From assembly GCA_964438605.1 (NCBI GenBank), contig CAYTKT010000076.1:1-5181 (forward strand): a DNA stretch of 5,181 nucleotides, read 5' to 3'. The DNA comes from Alangreenwoodia sp964438605 (GTDB lineage: Bacteria > Bacillota > Clostridia > Peptostreptococcales > Anaerovoracaceae). Both the position numbers and the translations under genes were made by a program. Position 1 is the first letter of the stretch, and the number at the start of each line of letters is the position of its first letter. Below the pieces are notes generated by a model. That model worked only from the letters and a program-made list of their open reading frames with translations, was not told the DNA's origin and ran no database searches. Shown one piece after another: positions 1 to 5,147 of this stretch.

Positions 1-223
1 CCGCGTTGCGCGTTTCGTCGCCCGTGTCCTCGAAGAAATATTTCAGCATGCTCATGTTCAGCGTCTTTCCAAACCGTCGCGGACGCGTGAAGAGCGTGAC
101 CTTTGAGTTTCCATCCAAAAGATTTTTGATCAACAGCGTTTTATCAATGTAATATGCACCGTTTGTAATGATCTCCTTAAAATCCTCTGTGCCGATTGGC
201 AGCGGCTTATATTCTTTCGCCAT
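1..223 (-). CDS. AAA-ATPase-like protein (PF09820 type), N-terminal part, runs off the window
   Basis: Seen: an open frame from an ATG at 223 to the left edge gives 74 residues. It begins MAKEYKPLPIGTEDF and continues through YYIDKTLLIK (about 24-33), then TLFTRPRRFGKTLN (about 43-56) and MSMLKYFFED. Known: 'LPIGxxDFxxxxxxxxYYVDKT', then 'RPRRFGKT' as the P-loop-like motif, then 'NMSMLxYFFE', is the signature start of the AAA-ATPase-like family (PF09820), often followed by a PD-(D/E)XK nuclease-like C-terminal domain. These proteins are common, often multicopy, in gut Clostridia, Bacteroidetes and Synergistetes, and their biological role is unsettled. The start is set by a good ribosome binding site (GGAAAGGAG, 230-238) a short distance upstream. 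A dedicated promoter (395-423) and an upstream terminator suggest that it is transcribed independently of the surface-protein operon. The C-terminal domain is outside the window, so the nuclease part is not seen. Confidence 0.9.
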   Translation of the reverse strand, partial: MAKEYKPLPIGTEDFKEIITNGAYYIDKTLLIKNLLDGNSKVTLFTRPRRFGKTLNMSMLKYFFEDTGDETRNA

Positions 224-394
224 AACAAGTCTCCTTTCCACATCCTCGTGTTTGCCGTTACGTCGGTTTACGCTGCCGACCTGATTTTATCCCATAGTTT
301 TTCCTTCTACCATAAGATTTGTGATGGTTAGATACCTAACAGCCAGCTAGAACGAACCGTTTTCTCGTTCTCTTTCCATTCCGATTTTAACTTT
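224..394 (-). other. Leader region of the AAA-ATPase-like gene
   Basis: This is the predicted 5' untranslated region, about 165 bases if transcription begins near 388. It has two small hairpins: GTCGG/CCGAC (262-266 with 276-280) and GTTAG/CTAAC (327-331 with 336-340, 4-base loop). I see no known riboswitch, T-box or attenuator pattern and no poly-T run after either hairpin. Open reading in this stretch on either strand looks like chance. Confidence 0.4.
230..238 (-). promoter_or_regulatory. Ribosome binding site of the AAA-ATPase-like gene
   Basis: On the minus strand GGAAAGGAG precedes the ATG at 223 by about 6 bases. It supports this ATG as the true start of the partial gene at the left edge. 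Confidence 0.8.
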
Positions 395-423
395 ATTATA
401 TCCGTTTTCTCGGCCCGTGTCAT
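395..423 (-). promoter_or_regulatory. Sigma-70/sigma-A type promoter for the AAA-ATPase-like gene
   Basis: On the minus strand a -35 hexamer ATGACA (423-418) is followed after exactly 17 bases by a perfect -10 TATAAT (400-395). Only one of twelve consensus positions is off. Transcription should begin near 388, leaving a leader of about 165 bases before the ATG at 223. The promoter sits immediately downstream of the terminator at 435-473, so a new transcription unit starts here. No start site has been mapped; this is a reading of the sequence only. Confidence 0.7.
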
Positions 424-434
424 CGCTACGCAAC

Positions 435-473
435 AAAAAAGGGAAAGCACAACTTTCTCATGCTTTCCCTTTT
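435..473 (-). terminator. Rho-independent terminator (minus strand)
   Basis: A perfect 13-bp inverted repeat, AAAAGGGAAAGCA (437-449) and TGCTTTCCCTTTT (461-473), flanks an 11-base loop. Read on the minus strand, the GC-containing part of the stem ends TGCTTTCCC followed by six T, then GTTG, as expected of an intrinsic terminator. In the plus direction only four T follow, so it may work weakly both ways. It lies about 800 bases after the stop of the SLH gene, with no gene between. It separates that transcript from the promoter at 395-423. Confidence 0.8.
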
Positions 474-551
474 GCACACACCGCGCCGCGCCGAAATCCC
501 GGCAGGTCCGCCGCACATCACACCGCGTCTTTCCAAATACAGTCCATCAAA

Positions 552-594
552 CTTTTCCGAACAGAAATATTCTGAGTGGAAATGCTCGGAAAAG
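552..594. repeat. Nested inverted repeat
   Basis: The outer arms CTTTTCCGA (552-560) and TCGGAAAAG (586-594) match perfectly over 9 bp. They enclose an inner perfect stem CAGAA (562-566) / TTCTG (570-574) with a 3-base ATA loop. There is no T-run on either side, so it does not look like an intrinsic terminator. It could be a structured RNA, an end of a small mobile repeat or a protein site. No function is assigned. Confidence 0.55.
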
Positions 595-748
595 CGATAC
601 GAAGAAACGCAACATGTTTTCCGGCACACGGGAGACACGGGTTTCCGACGCGACAGGATTTCCGCTGCACAGCGTCCCGGCCACACCATTTTCACCATGC
701 ACTTAAAAAAGCCAATTCGCTGCGCAGCGTCTTCTCTCCGCGCTCCGC

Positions 749-774
749 TTTACGTTTCAGATTTACGTTTCAGA
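749..774. repeat. Perfect 13-bp tandem duplication
   Basis: TTTACGTTTCAGA occurs twice head to tail with no spacer, at 749-761 and 762-774. It ends 11 bases before the GTGAC that marks the putative IS200/IS605-type right end, so it lies just outside that element. It may be replication slippage or a scar next to the insertion. Confidence 0.75.
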
Positions 775-785
775 CATTTTACAGC

Positions 786-838
786 GTGACATACTCCCAC
801 CGCCTATGCTGATGCGCAGAGGCAGGGACTTCCCGTCC
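786..838 (-). mobile_element. Probable right-end remnant of an IS200/IS605 (IS1341/TnpB-type) element
   Basis: Read on the minus strand the segment runs GGACGGGAAGTCCC (838-825), then a hairpin GCCTCTGC / GCATAGGC (823-816 with 809-802, six-base loop, one mismatch), then GGTGGGAGTATGTCAC (801-786). Known: TnpB-carrying IS200/IS605 elements often finish with an imperfect 'CCTCTGCGCATTAGC...GGCGGTGGGGAGTATGTCAC'-like hairpin, which is also the 3' scaffold of the omega RNA. I recall this pattern and have not matched it by search. No tnpA or tnpB coding sequence, zinc ribbon or left end is seen in the window upstream of it, so it would be an orphan end or a small non-autonomous copy. Confidence 0.5.
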
Positions 839-1262
839 AACGACACCACTCTGCCAAGTGTCAACGAGCGAACCCCGTGCGTCCCGCGGTTTTCCCATAG
901 GGATTATTCAAACGCCCGAAACCGTGCGCATTGATGCAGGCCACGCATGGAACCGCGCCGCCGGCATCGGTTAGTGCAGCAACAGTACTTTCAGATGCGG
1001 GCCGTACATGAAGCCGGCGCCGCCCGCAGTTTCTTCCTGCAAATAAGAACGAACTGACATCGGCCATCCGGGTTTTCCGGAAAAAAGCCTTATCGCACTC
1101 CGAGCGCCGCTTTCGCAAAACTGCCATGTCCGAATGTCCAAACGCCGTTTTTGCAAAGTCATCGCGCTCTGAATGGCGCCGCAGTTTCTCACAAAGCCGG
1201 TACACTGCGGCCAGCGCTTTCCTCCGGCCCAGCACCTTCCTCAGCCTGTCACTGTCTGATTT

Positions 1263-2939
1263 TTACGCTCCAAGCAGCACCTTCGTGAAGTTCTGCATGA
1301 TCTGCGCCATCTCCGCACGGCTGGCGCTGCTTCCCGGATTGAGCATCTCATTTTCGGTTCCGTTCAAAATGCCGGCGCCGACTGCCCACGACATCGCGTC
1401 GCCAGCCCAGGAACTGATCCCGTCCGCATCATGGAACGCCGACAGATCGCCGTTTCCTTTCACGCTGTAATCCATCGTCTGTACATATCGATACAGGATG
1501 ACCGCCATCTGCTCGCGCGTCACACTGTCGTTCGCACCGAACGTCCCGTTGCCGGCGTCGTTGACGATGCCGTTCTCCGATGCCCACGCGACCGCTTCCG
1601 CATACCAGGCACCGTCCTCGACATCAGAGAATATGCCGTCTGTCTCCGATTCTCCTTTTTCGATATTCTTCAGCACCTGAACGATCATACCTCTTGTCAT
1701 CGTTCCCTGCGGATCAAACTGACCGTTGCCGGTGCCCTCAAACATCTCGTGTGCTGTCGCAAACGATACCGCCGAAGAATACCACGATTCCCCGCTGACG
1801 TCGCTGAAGGATTTGGAATTATCCTTGATTTTCAGCGTTACAGAACCGTCGATATAGGCAGCAGCCTGTATCTGGCTGACGGACGAGTAAGGAAGAATTT
1901 CTTCCGTGCCATCCTCATGTACGATACAGAGAACGCTGCCATCTGTGACCGGATTTGCCTCCGTCGCTTTTACCGGCAGAATGACTTTTGCCGATGTGCC
2001 CAAAGACGCATCCTGATCGCCATCACGCACAGAAATGGTCGTTGAGCCGTTGTCATTCTCCGTAAAGGTCACGGTCAGATCATTTTTCAGATTGCCGACT
2101 GCCGCGGCCGGAATGTTCAGCGTACCGTTGTTCGTCTGAATTTCGAGTGCGAGGCCCGCATCCGTGACTTTTCCGGTCGATTCCTGCGTAACCGTGACAG
2201 TCGAAGATTTGACGTCTTCTTCCGTCGTCGACTGGACGACGAGTTTATCCGCCTGCTGCTCTTTTGCCTGTGCTAAAGCCTCGTCGAGGAATTCCCCGTC
2301 TACTTCTGAGGACGCTTCCTCGCCTTCCACAGAAACTTCCGGTTCGACCTCGACGGAAACCTCCTCGTCCGCAGGATCTTCTTGTTCTTCTTCTTCGGTT
2401 TCCAGATCCTCCTCGACAACCGGATTATCCGGCTGTTCGATCTGCTTCGAAAGCTGCCAGGAGAATAAAGGATAACCCTGGTTTTTCGGATTTTTCGCGT
2501 TGTCGGCAGTATAAGCGCTGCCTAATTTTTTGACAAACGATGCGTCTTTCATCTGAGCCGCGCTCATTTTATTACTTCCGTTGTCATTACCATCTGAATA
2601 GTAGCCAAAGTTACTCGAGGAAGACCCCTCCAGATAATAGCAGTTCGTCAGGCCCCCTCCGCCATTATTTGTGGCAAGAGCCATGCCTTTATCACTTCCG
2701 GCATCAGAGGATACATAGCCGACATTATAGCAATTGGAAATATTGGCTTCACTGCTGCCGGCAATGCCGCCCGCAGGCCAGCTGCCGGTAATGGTACCTA
2801 CGTTATAGCAGTTGTGGATCTTTCCTTTATTCCAGCCGGCGCCGACGATGCCGCCGGTTCCTTTTGCATCTGTACCGGTCACAGTCGCGTAATTGACGCA
2901 GCCGGAAATCACACCACCACGTTTCCGTCCGTTTGCCAT
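1263..2939 (-). CDS. SLH-domain surface protein segment: GLUG repeats, acidic linker, three SLH domains (5'-truncated)
   Basis: The 558-codon frame shows GLUG-type repeats (about 8-100; NCYNVGTITG, NCYNVGYV and GGIVG/GGIAG cores). A hinge (MSAAQMKDASF, about 125-165) is followed by a strongly acidic low-complexity linker (about 170-225). A beta-rich region (about 240-375) follows, then three S-layer homology domains (about 378-425, 437-488 and 501-554, with WYSSAV, WYAEAV and WAGDAM cores and MTRGM/VTREQM/ASRAEM ends). Known: SLH triplets bind pyruvylated secondary cell-wall polymers and anchor exported proteins to the envelope. The start is doubtful: the ATG at 2939 lies inside the preceding frame, no signal peptide follows it, and the nearest AGGAG is 13 bases upstream. 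The first GLUG unit lacks its first half. This is therefore the 3' part of a larger gene, in a -1 frame relative to the preceding segment. It ends with TAA at 1263-1265, with no terminator nearby. Confidence 0.8.
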   Translation of the reverse strand: MANGRKRGGVISGCVNYATVTGTDAKGTGGIVGAGWNKGKIHNCYNVGTITGSWPAGGIAGSSEANISNCYNVGYVSSDAGSDKGMALATNNGGGGLTNCYYLEGSSSSNFGYYSDGNDNGSNKMSAAQMKDASFVKKLGSAYTADNAKNPKNQGYPLFSWQLSKQIEQPDNPVVEEDLETEEEEQEDPADEEVSVEVEPEVSVEGEEASSEVDGEFLDEALAQAKEQQADKLVVQSTTEEDVKSSTVTVTQESTGKVTDAGLALEIQTNNGTLNIPAAAVGNLKNDLTVTFTENDNGSTTISVRDGDQDASLGTSAKVILPVKATEANPVTDGSVLCIVHEDGTEEILPYSSVSQIQAAAYIDGSVTLKIKDNSKSFSDVSGESWYSSAVSFATAHEMFEGTGNGQFDPQGTMTRGMIVQVLKNIEKGESETDGIFSDVEDGAWYAEAVAWASENGIVNDAGNGTFGANDSVTREQMAVILYRYVQTMDYSVKGNGDLSAFHDADGISSWAGDAMSWAVGAGILNGTENEMLNPGSSASRAEMAQIMQNFTKVLLGA

Positions 2940-3535
2940 TCGATCGTCGTTTCTCCTGCTTTTACGTCCAGGCTTTCCAGAACATATCCGGCGTCAGGTT
3001 CTGCCGTTAACGTCACAAGTTCTCCAAGCTTAGCCTGGTTATTCGAGCCTGTCATCGTCACGGTTCCGCCGGTTTTGCTGTTTTCACCATTCTCGCCAAT
3101 GACATTGATAGTAACCGTCTTATCTTCAAGCTCCTCAAACGTCACGGTCACCTTAGTATTGGCATTCGGCATGGAGAAAGAATACATGCCTTCGCCCGTT
3201 TCAGAGACATCCCCATCTTTCGTAATTTCGACCGCAGTACTCCCTGCGGTGTATGTCAGATTGGAAAGTTTATACCCGCCATCCGGTGTCACCGTAAGAA
3301 GAACTTTCTGTCCTGCCAACACATTTTTCTGATCATCGCTTTTTGACGTATCCCAAGCACTCTCGTCGACCGTAACGGTTCCTCCGTTCGGATTGTCAGG
3401 CAGAATCAACGTATGCGGATTCCCCAAAAACGTGGCGTTCACAGTGACAATGCCGTCTGGCATGGTGAAGGTATAGGTGGTTTCATTTTCTTTTTCGACC
3501 TCCACTTCACCCCCACTGTTTTTCGTGCAGGTCAC
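2909..3535 (-). CDS. Divergent InlB/Flg_new-type repeat segment (fragment of a surface protein)
   Basis: The 208-codon frame carries three bacterial beta repeats. Unit A (about 1-37) ends YTFTMPDGIVTVNATF. Unit B (about 41-135) holds GGTVTVDESAW, VLLTVTPDGGYKL and MYSFSMPNANTKVTVTF. Unit C (about 140-204) holds GGTVTMTG, LVTLTAEPDAGYVLESLDV and TTIEWQTDGN. Known: such units (PF18998-like) occur in tandem in extracellular adhesins and cell-wall proteins. Unit A lacks its first half and unit C lacks the usual 'YTFTMPxGxVTVTATF' end, so both ends are cut inside a unit. The nominal GTG start (3535) forms a GTGA overlap with the stop of the molybdopterin-fold gene and has no Shine-Dalgarno. Recognisable unit A sequence (YHVGN) continues upstream of it without a start. 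There is no signal peptide. It may be expressed only by reinitiation, by frameshifting, or not at all. Confidence 0.6.
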   Translation of the reverse strand: MTCTKNSGGEVEVEKENETTYTFTMPDGIVTVNATFLGNPHTLILPDNPNGGTVTVDESAWDTSKSDDQKNVLAGQKVLLTVTPDGGYKLSNLTYTAGSTAVEITKDGDVSETGEGMYSFSMPNANTKVTVTFEELEDKTVTINVIGENGENSKTGGTVTMTGSNNQAKLGELVTLTAEPDAGYVLESLDVKAGETTIEWQTDGNVVV

Positions 3536-4341
3536 GTTACCAACATGATAAATGTCGCTGTCACGGCGTCAAACTGCGAGTCTGCCCGCTCTACGTTCTG
3601 CACTTCAAGCTGAGGCAGCGCGGCGTCCAAAAATACGAGATGCTCCGGCGTCTGGGCGGATGCTTCTGTTTCAAAATCGATCTGCGTCAACATTCTGACC
3701 CAGTACATGGCACGTTCTCCCGGCACAACAACACGAACCGGCCCGTTTTCTGCGGTATGCGGTACGCCGTTATCATAATAGGACAGAATAATATCGTCGT
3801 TTTGTATGATATTTGAAGGCATCGCGATGGAATATCCGTCTCCGGCATGAAAACGGACCGTACTGTAATCCTCCAGATCTGCTCCATATTTTGCGACAAG
3901 CGTCTGCAACAGCGGCCCCGTTGCCTTGACAGAAAGATGTTCTCCGTTTGAGCGCGTCGCTTCGGCCTTTTTCGTCACGCTGTCCAGTTCTTTCAATTCT
4001 GCTACCGAAACAGAAATATCCTCGCCTGACAGGCCGTGAAGAACGATCTGTGTGTCGTCATCGGCCGACAATGCTTCTTTTGTCACTTCGGGCGAACCGC
4101 AGCCTGCCATCCCCAAAACGGAAAAAGTGAAAAGCAGGAAAACCATTATCATGCTGAATGTCCTGCGCCTTCGCCATGATCCGAAGTGTCCTGCGCCTTT
4201 CCCGCCGGCTACTGATCGTTTAAATTCCACCGGCTTCACACCTTTGAAACAATCCGCCATCCGTTTGAAACTTGCAGAGCTCCGATTTTTCAAGCGGTCC
4301 GCAGTTGGCATAAAACACGTTATCCGTTCCAATTTTTTCAT
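3532..4341 (-). CDS. Exported lipoprotein-like protein with oxidoreductase molybdopterin-binding fold
   Basis: The 269-residue protein has an unusually long basic N-terminus (1-60) ending in WRRRRTF. A hydrophobic segment MIMVFLLFTFSVLGMAGC (64-81) follows, with a lipobox-like MAGC that would make Cys81 the lipid-modified residue. Residues about 97-225 resemble the PF00174 sulfite-oxidase-like fold: GPLLQTL, HAGDGYSIAMPS, NDDIILSYYDNG, then GPVRVVVPGERAMYWVRMLTQI. The cysteine that coordinates molybdenum in this fold is not visible; the only cysteines are 9, 31 and 81. It may therefore be a non-catalytic relative. The start at 4341 is supported by GGAGGAG (4352-4346) and by the ATGA overlap with the regulator gene. 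The last residues (DAVTATFIMLVT) run out of frame into repeat DNA of the next segment, so the natural C-terminus seems lost. An internal start near Met64 or Met66 would give a more ordinary lipoprotein signal. The RR motif also allows a Tat-type reading. Confidence 0.75.
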   Translation of the reverse strand: MKKLERITCFMPTADRLKNRSSASFKRMADCFKGVKPVEFKRSVAGGKGAGHFGSWRRRRTFSMIMVFLLFTFSVLGMAGCGSPEVTKEALSADDDTQIVLHGLSGEDISVSVAELKELDSVTKKAEATRSNGEHLSVKATGPLLQTLVAKYGADLEDYSTVRFHAGDGYSIAMPSNIIQNDDIILSYYDNGVPHTAENGPVRVVVPGERAMYWVRMLTQIDFETEASAQTPEHLVFLDAALPQLEVQNVERADSQFDAVTATFIMLVT

Positions 4342-5087
4342 ACGTCTCCTCCAGAAATCGTTTCCTCCACCACCACAGCATGTGCCGCTTTGTTTTTGTC
4401 TCCGCCGCAGACAGACTCAGCCTTCTTTGCAGACTTTTGCGCCGTGCCCGTCGTTTTGATCATCGCTTTTATCGTCCTTCTGTCTCCGCAAATCGAAAAT
4501 GTATTTTTTTTAAAATCAATGAAACCATTCCGCTTTAATATATTAAGTTCATTTGAAAATACGGAACGATTCATTCCAAGATGCCGCGCCATCTCACCGT
4601 GATTATCCGGCATTTCAAACGGCGATCCGCCTGCACGCTTCTCCGCCTGGATCAGATAATCAAGAATTCTTCCACGCAGATTTTTTCGCTGCAGCATTTC
4701 GATTTTTTTCATTCTGCGAATGTTTTCATCCGCTAAAAGATTTGAAATATTTTTCAGCAGTTTCATCCTGACTTTGTCCGGCAGAGAACCACTGCCAAGA
4801 ATCATATTATCATCGTAAGCCATCATAACAACCTTGCCTCGCGCCACAGCCGTAAAATAACTGGTCTGTGCTTCCGTCATCATAATATCAATTCCCAGGA
4901 CACTGTTGCTCCTGTTATCCTGCATCGGCGTAATCATCTCCTCGCCGACGCCGATCGGGATAATCACCGTTCCGCGTTCTACGATAAAAAAGGATGTCAT
5001 CTCCTGACCATTGGAAACGACCGTTTCATCGTCTGCAAAGACGAGTTCTCTGCACATGATTCCACTCACCAAGTCCAGGATTTCCAT
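4338..5087 (-). CDS. Crp/Fnr-family transcriptional regulator
   Basis: The protein has 249 residues. The N-terminal part (about 10-115) fits the cyclic-nucleotide-binding-like jelly roll of the Crp/Fnr family: FADDETVVSNGQ, FFIVERGTVII, then NSVLGIDIMM as the degenerate glycine-rich loop. A dimerisation helix follows (about 105-135), then a winged helix-turn-helix (about 136-200) with LRGRILDYL and EMARHLGMNRSVFSNEL, and LKRNGFIDFKKNTFSI as second helix and wing. The usual cAMP-binding RxS element is not obvious and no Fnr-type N-terminal cysteine cluster is seen (single Cys12), so the signal is unknown. About 45 extra Lys/Ala-rich residues follow the wing, making the protein longer than typical members (about 220-230). 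AGGGG precedes the ATG by 8 bases. The TGA overlaps the ATG of the molybdopterin-fold gene (ATGA), implying translational coupling. It may regulate this operon or redox/surface genes (inference). Confidence 0.85.
   Translation of the reverse strand: MEILDLVSGIMCRELVFADDETVVSNGQEMTSFFIVERGTVIIPIGVGEEMITPMQDNRSNSVLGIDIMMTEAQTSYFTAVARGKVVMMAYDDNMILGSGSLPDKVRMKLLKNISNLLADENIRRMKKIEMLQRKNLRGRILDYLIQAEKRAGGSPFEMPDNHGEMARHLGMNRSVFSNELNILKRNGFIDFKKNTFSICGDRRTIKAMIKTTGTAQKSAKKAESVCGGDKNKAAHAVVVEETISGGDV
4346..4352 (-). promoter_or_regulatory. Strong ribosome binding site of the molybdopterin-fold gene
   Basis: GGAGGAG on the minus strand, with the GGAGG core six bases before the ATG at 4341, lies inside the last codons of the regulator gene. 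It decides in favour of the long N-terminal form and of active expression of the coupled pair. Confidence 0.85.
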
Positions 5088-5095
5088 TTTGTCAA

Positions 5096-5100
5096 CCCCT
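5096..5100 (-). promoter_or_regulatory. Ribosome binding site of the Crp/Fnr-type gene
   Basis: AGGGG on the minus strand, 8 bases before the ATG at 5087, within an A-rich context. Moderate strength. Confidence 0.6.
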
Positions 5101-5116
5101 TTTAAAAGCCCGATGG

Positions 5117-5147
5117 TGTCAAGTTGTTGTGGAGTTTTTTCTTGACA
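5117..5147. promoter_or_regulatory. Inverted repeat / possible operator upstream of the regulator gene
   Basis: TGTCAAG (5117-5123) and CTTGACA (5141-5147) form a perfect 7-bp inverted repeat with a 17-base spacer. Each arm contains TTGACA reading outward, so each could also be a -35 hexamer. For the minus-strand arm (5122-5117) no good -10 is found at 16-18 bases. The position, 30 to 60 bases before the regulator ATG, fits an operator or autoregulatory site. It is not the classical TGTGA-N6-TCACA or TTGAT-N4-ATCAA motif. Confidence 0.35.

Larger units (their letters stand above)
474..1262. other. Gene-poor stretch with repeat and mobile-element debris
   Basis: About 790 bases have no gene I can support. 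The longest open frame (minus strand, about 861-1235, 124 codons) would begin with GTG only one base after a purine run. It has no recognisable domain and is arginine-rich in the manner of out-of-frame reading. The stretch does hold an IS200/IS605-like right end (about 786-838), a 13-bp tandem duplication (749-774), a nested inverted repeat (552-594), a perfect 12-bp palindrome CGCTGCGCAGCG (718-729) and another, TTTTCCGGAAAA (1073-1084). No tRNA, rRNA or CRISPR pattern was seen. The best reading is a decayed insertion region behind the surface-protein gene. Confidence 0.55.

Noticed and set aside
328..516. Minus-strand open frame of 62 codons over the promoter and terminator
   Set aside because: It covers both the terminator stem and the -35/-10 elements, has no Shine-Dalgarno and shows no family resemblance.
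718..729. Perfect palindrome CGCTGCGCAGCG followed on the minus strand by a T-run, as a terminator
   Set aside because: The palindrome leaves no loop, and seven other bases separate it from the six T, so it does not form a good terminator.
460..812. Plus-strand open frames of 109 and 78 codons
   Set aside because: The longer frame begins inside the terminator hairpin. Neither has a good ribosome binding site or a recognisable domain, and both cross the repeats and the element-like end.
861..1235. Minus-strand open frame of 124 codons (possible small protein or TnpB tail)
   Set aside because: GTG start with the purine run only one base away, no known motif, and Arg-rich out-of-frame composition. 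No TnpB RuvC or CxxC...CxxC ribbon was found. A C-terminal tail relic of TnpB remains only a guess.
1431..2475. Plus-strand open frames opposite the SLH segment, including a Ser/Thr-rich one (2164-2475)
   Set aside because: The Ser-rich frame is the antisense of the Glu/Asp-rich linker. The others are antisense to clear SLH domains.
2905..2930. Programmed -1 frameshift slippery site at join 2
   Set aside because: No X XXY YYZ heptamer is present. The GTG GTG GTG run slips by three and would not change frame. Both modules are truncated at the join, which fits a deletion better.
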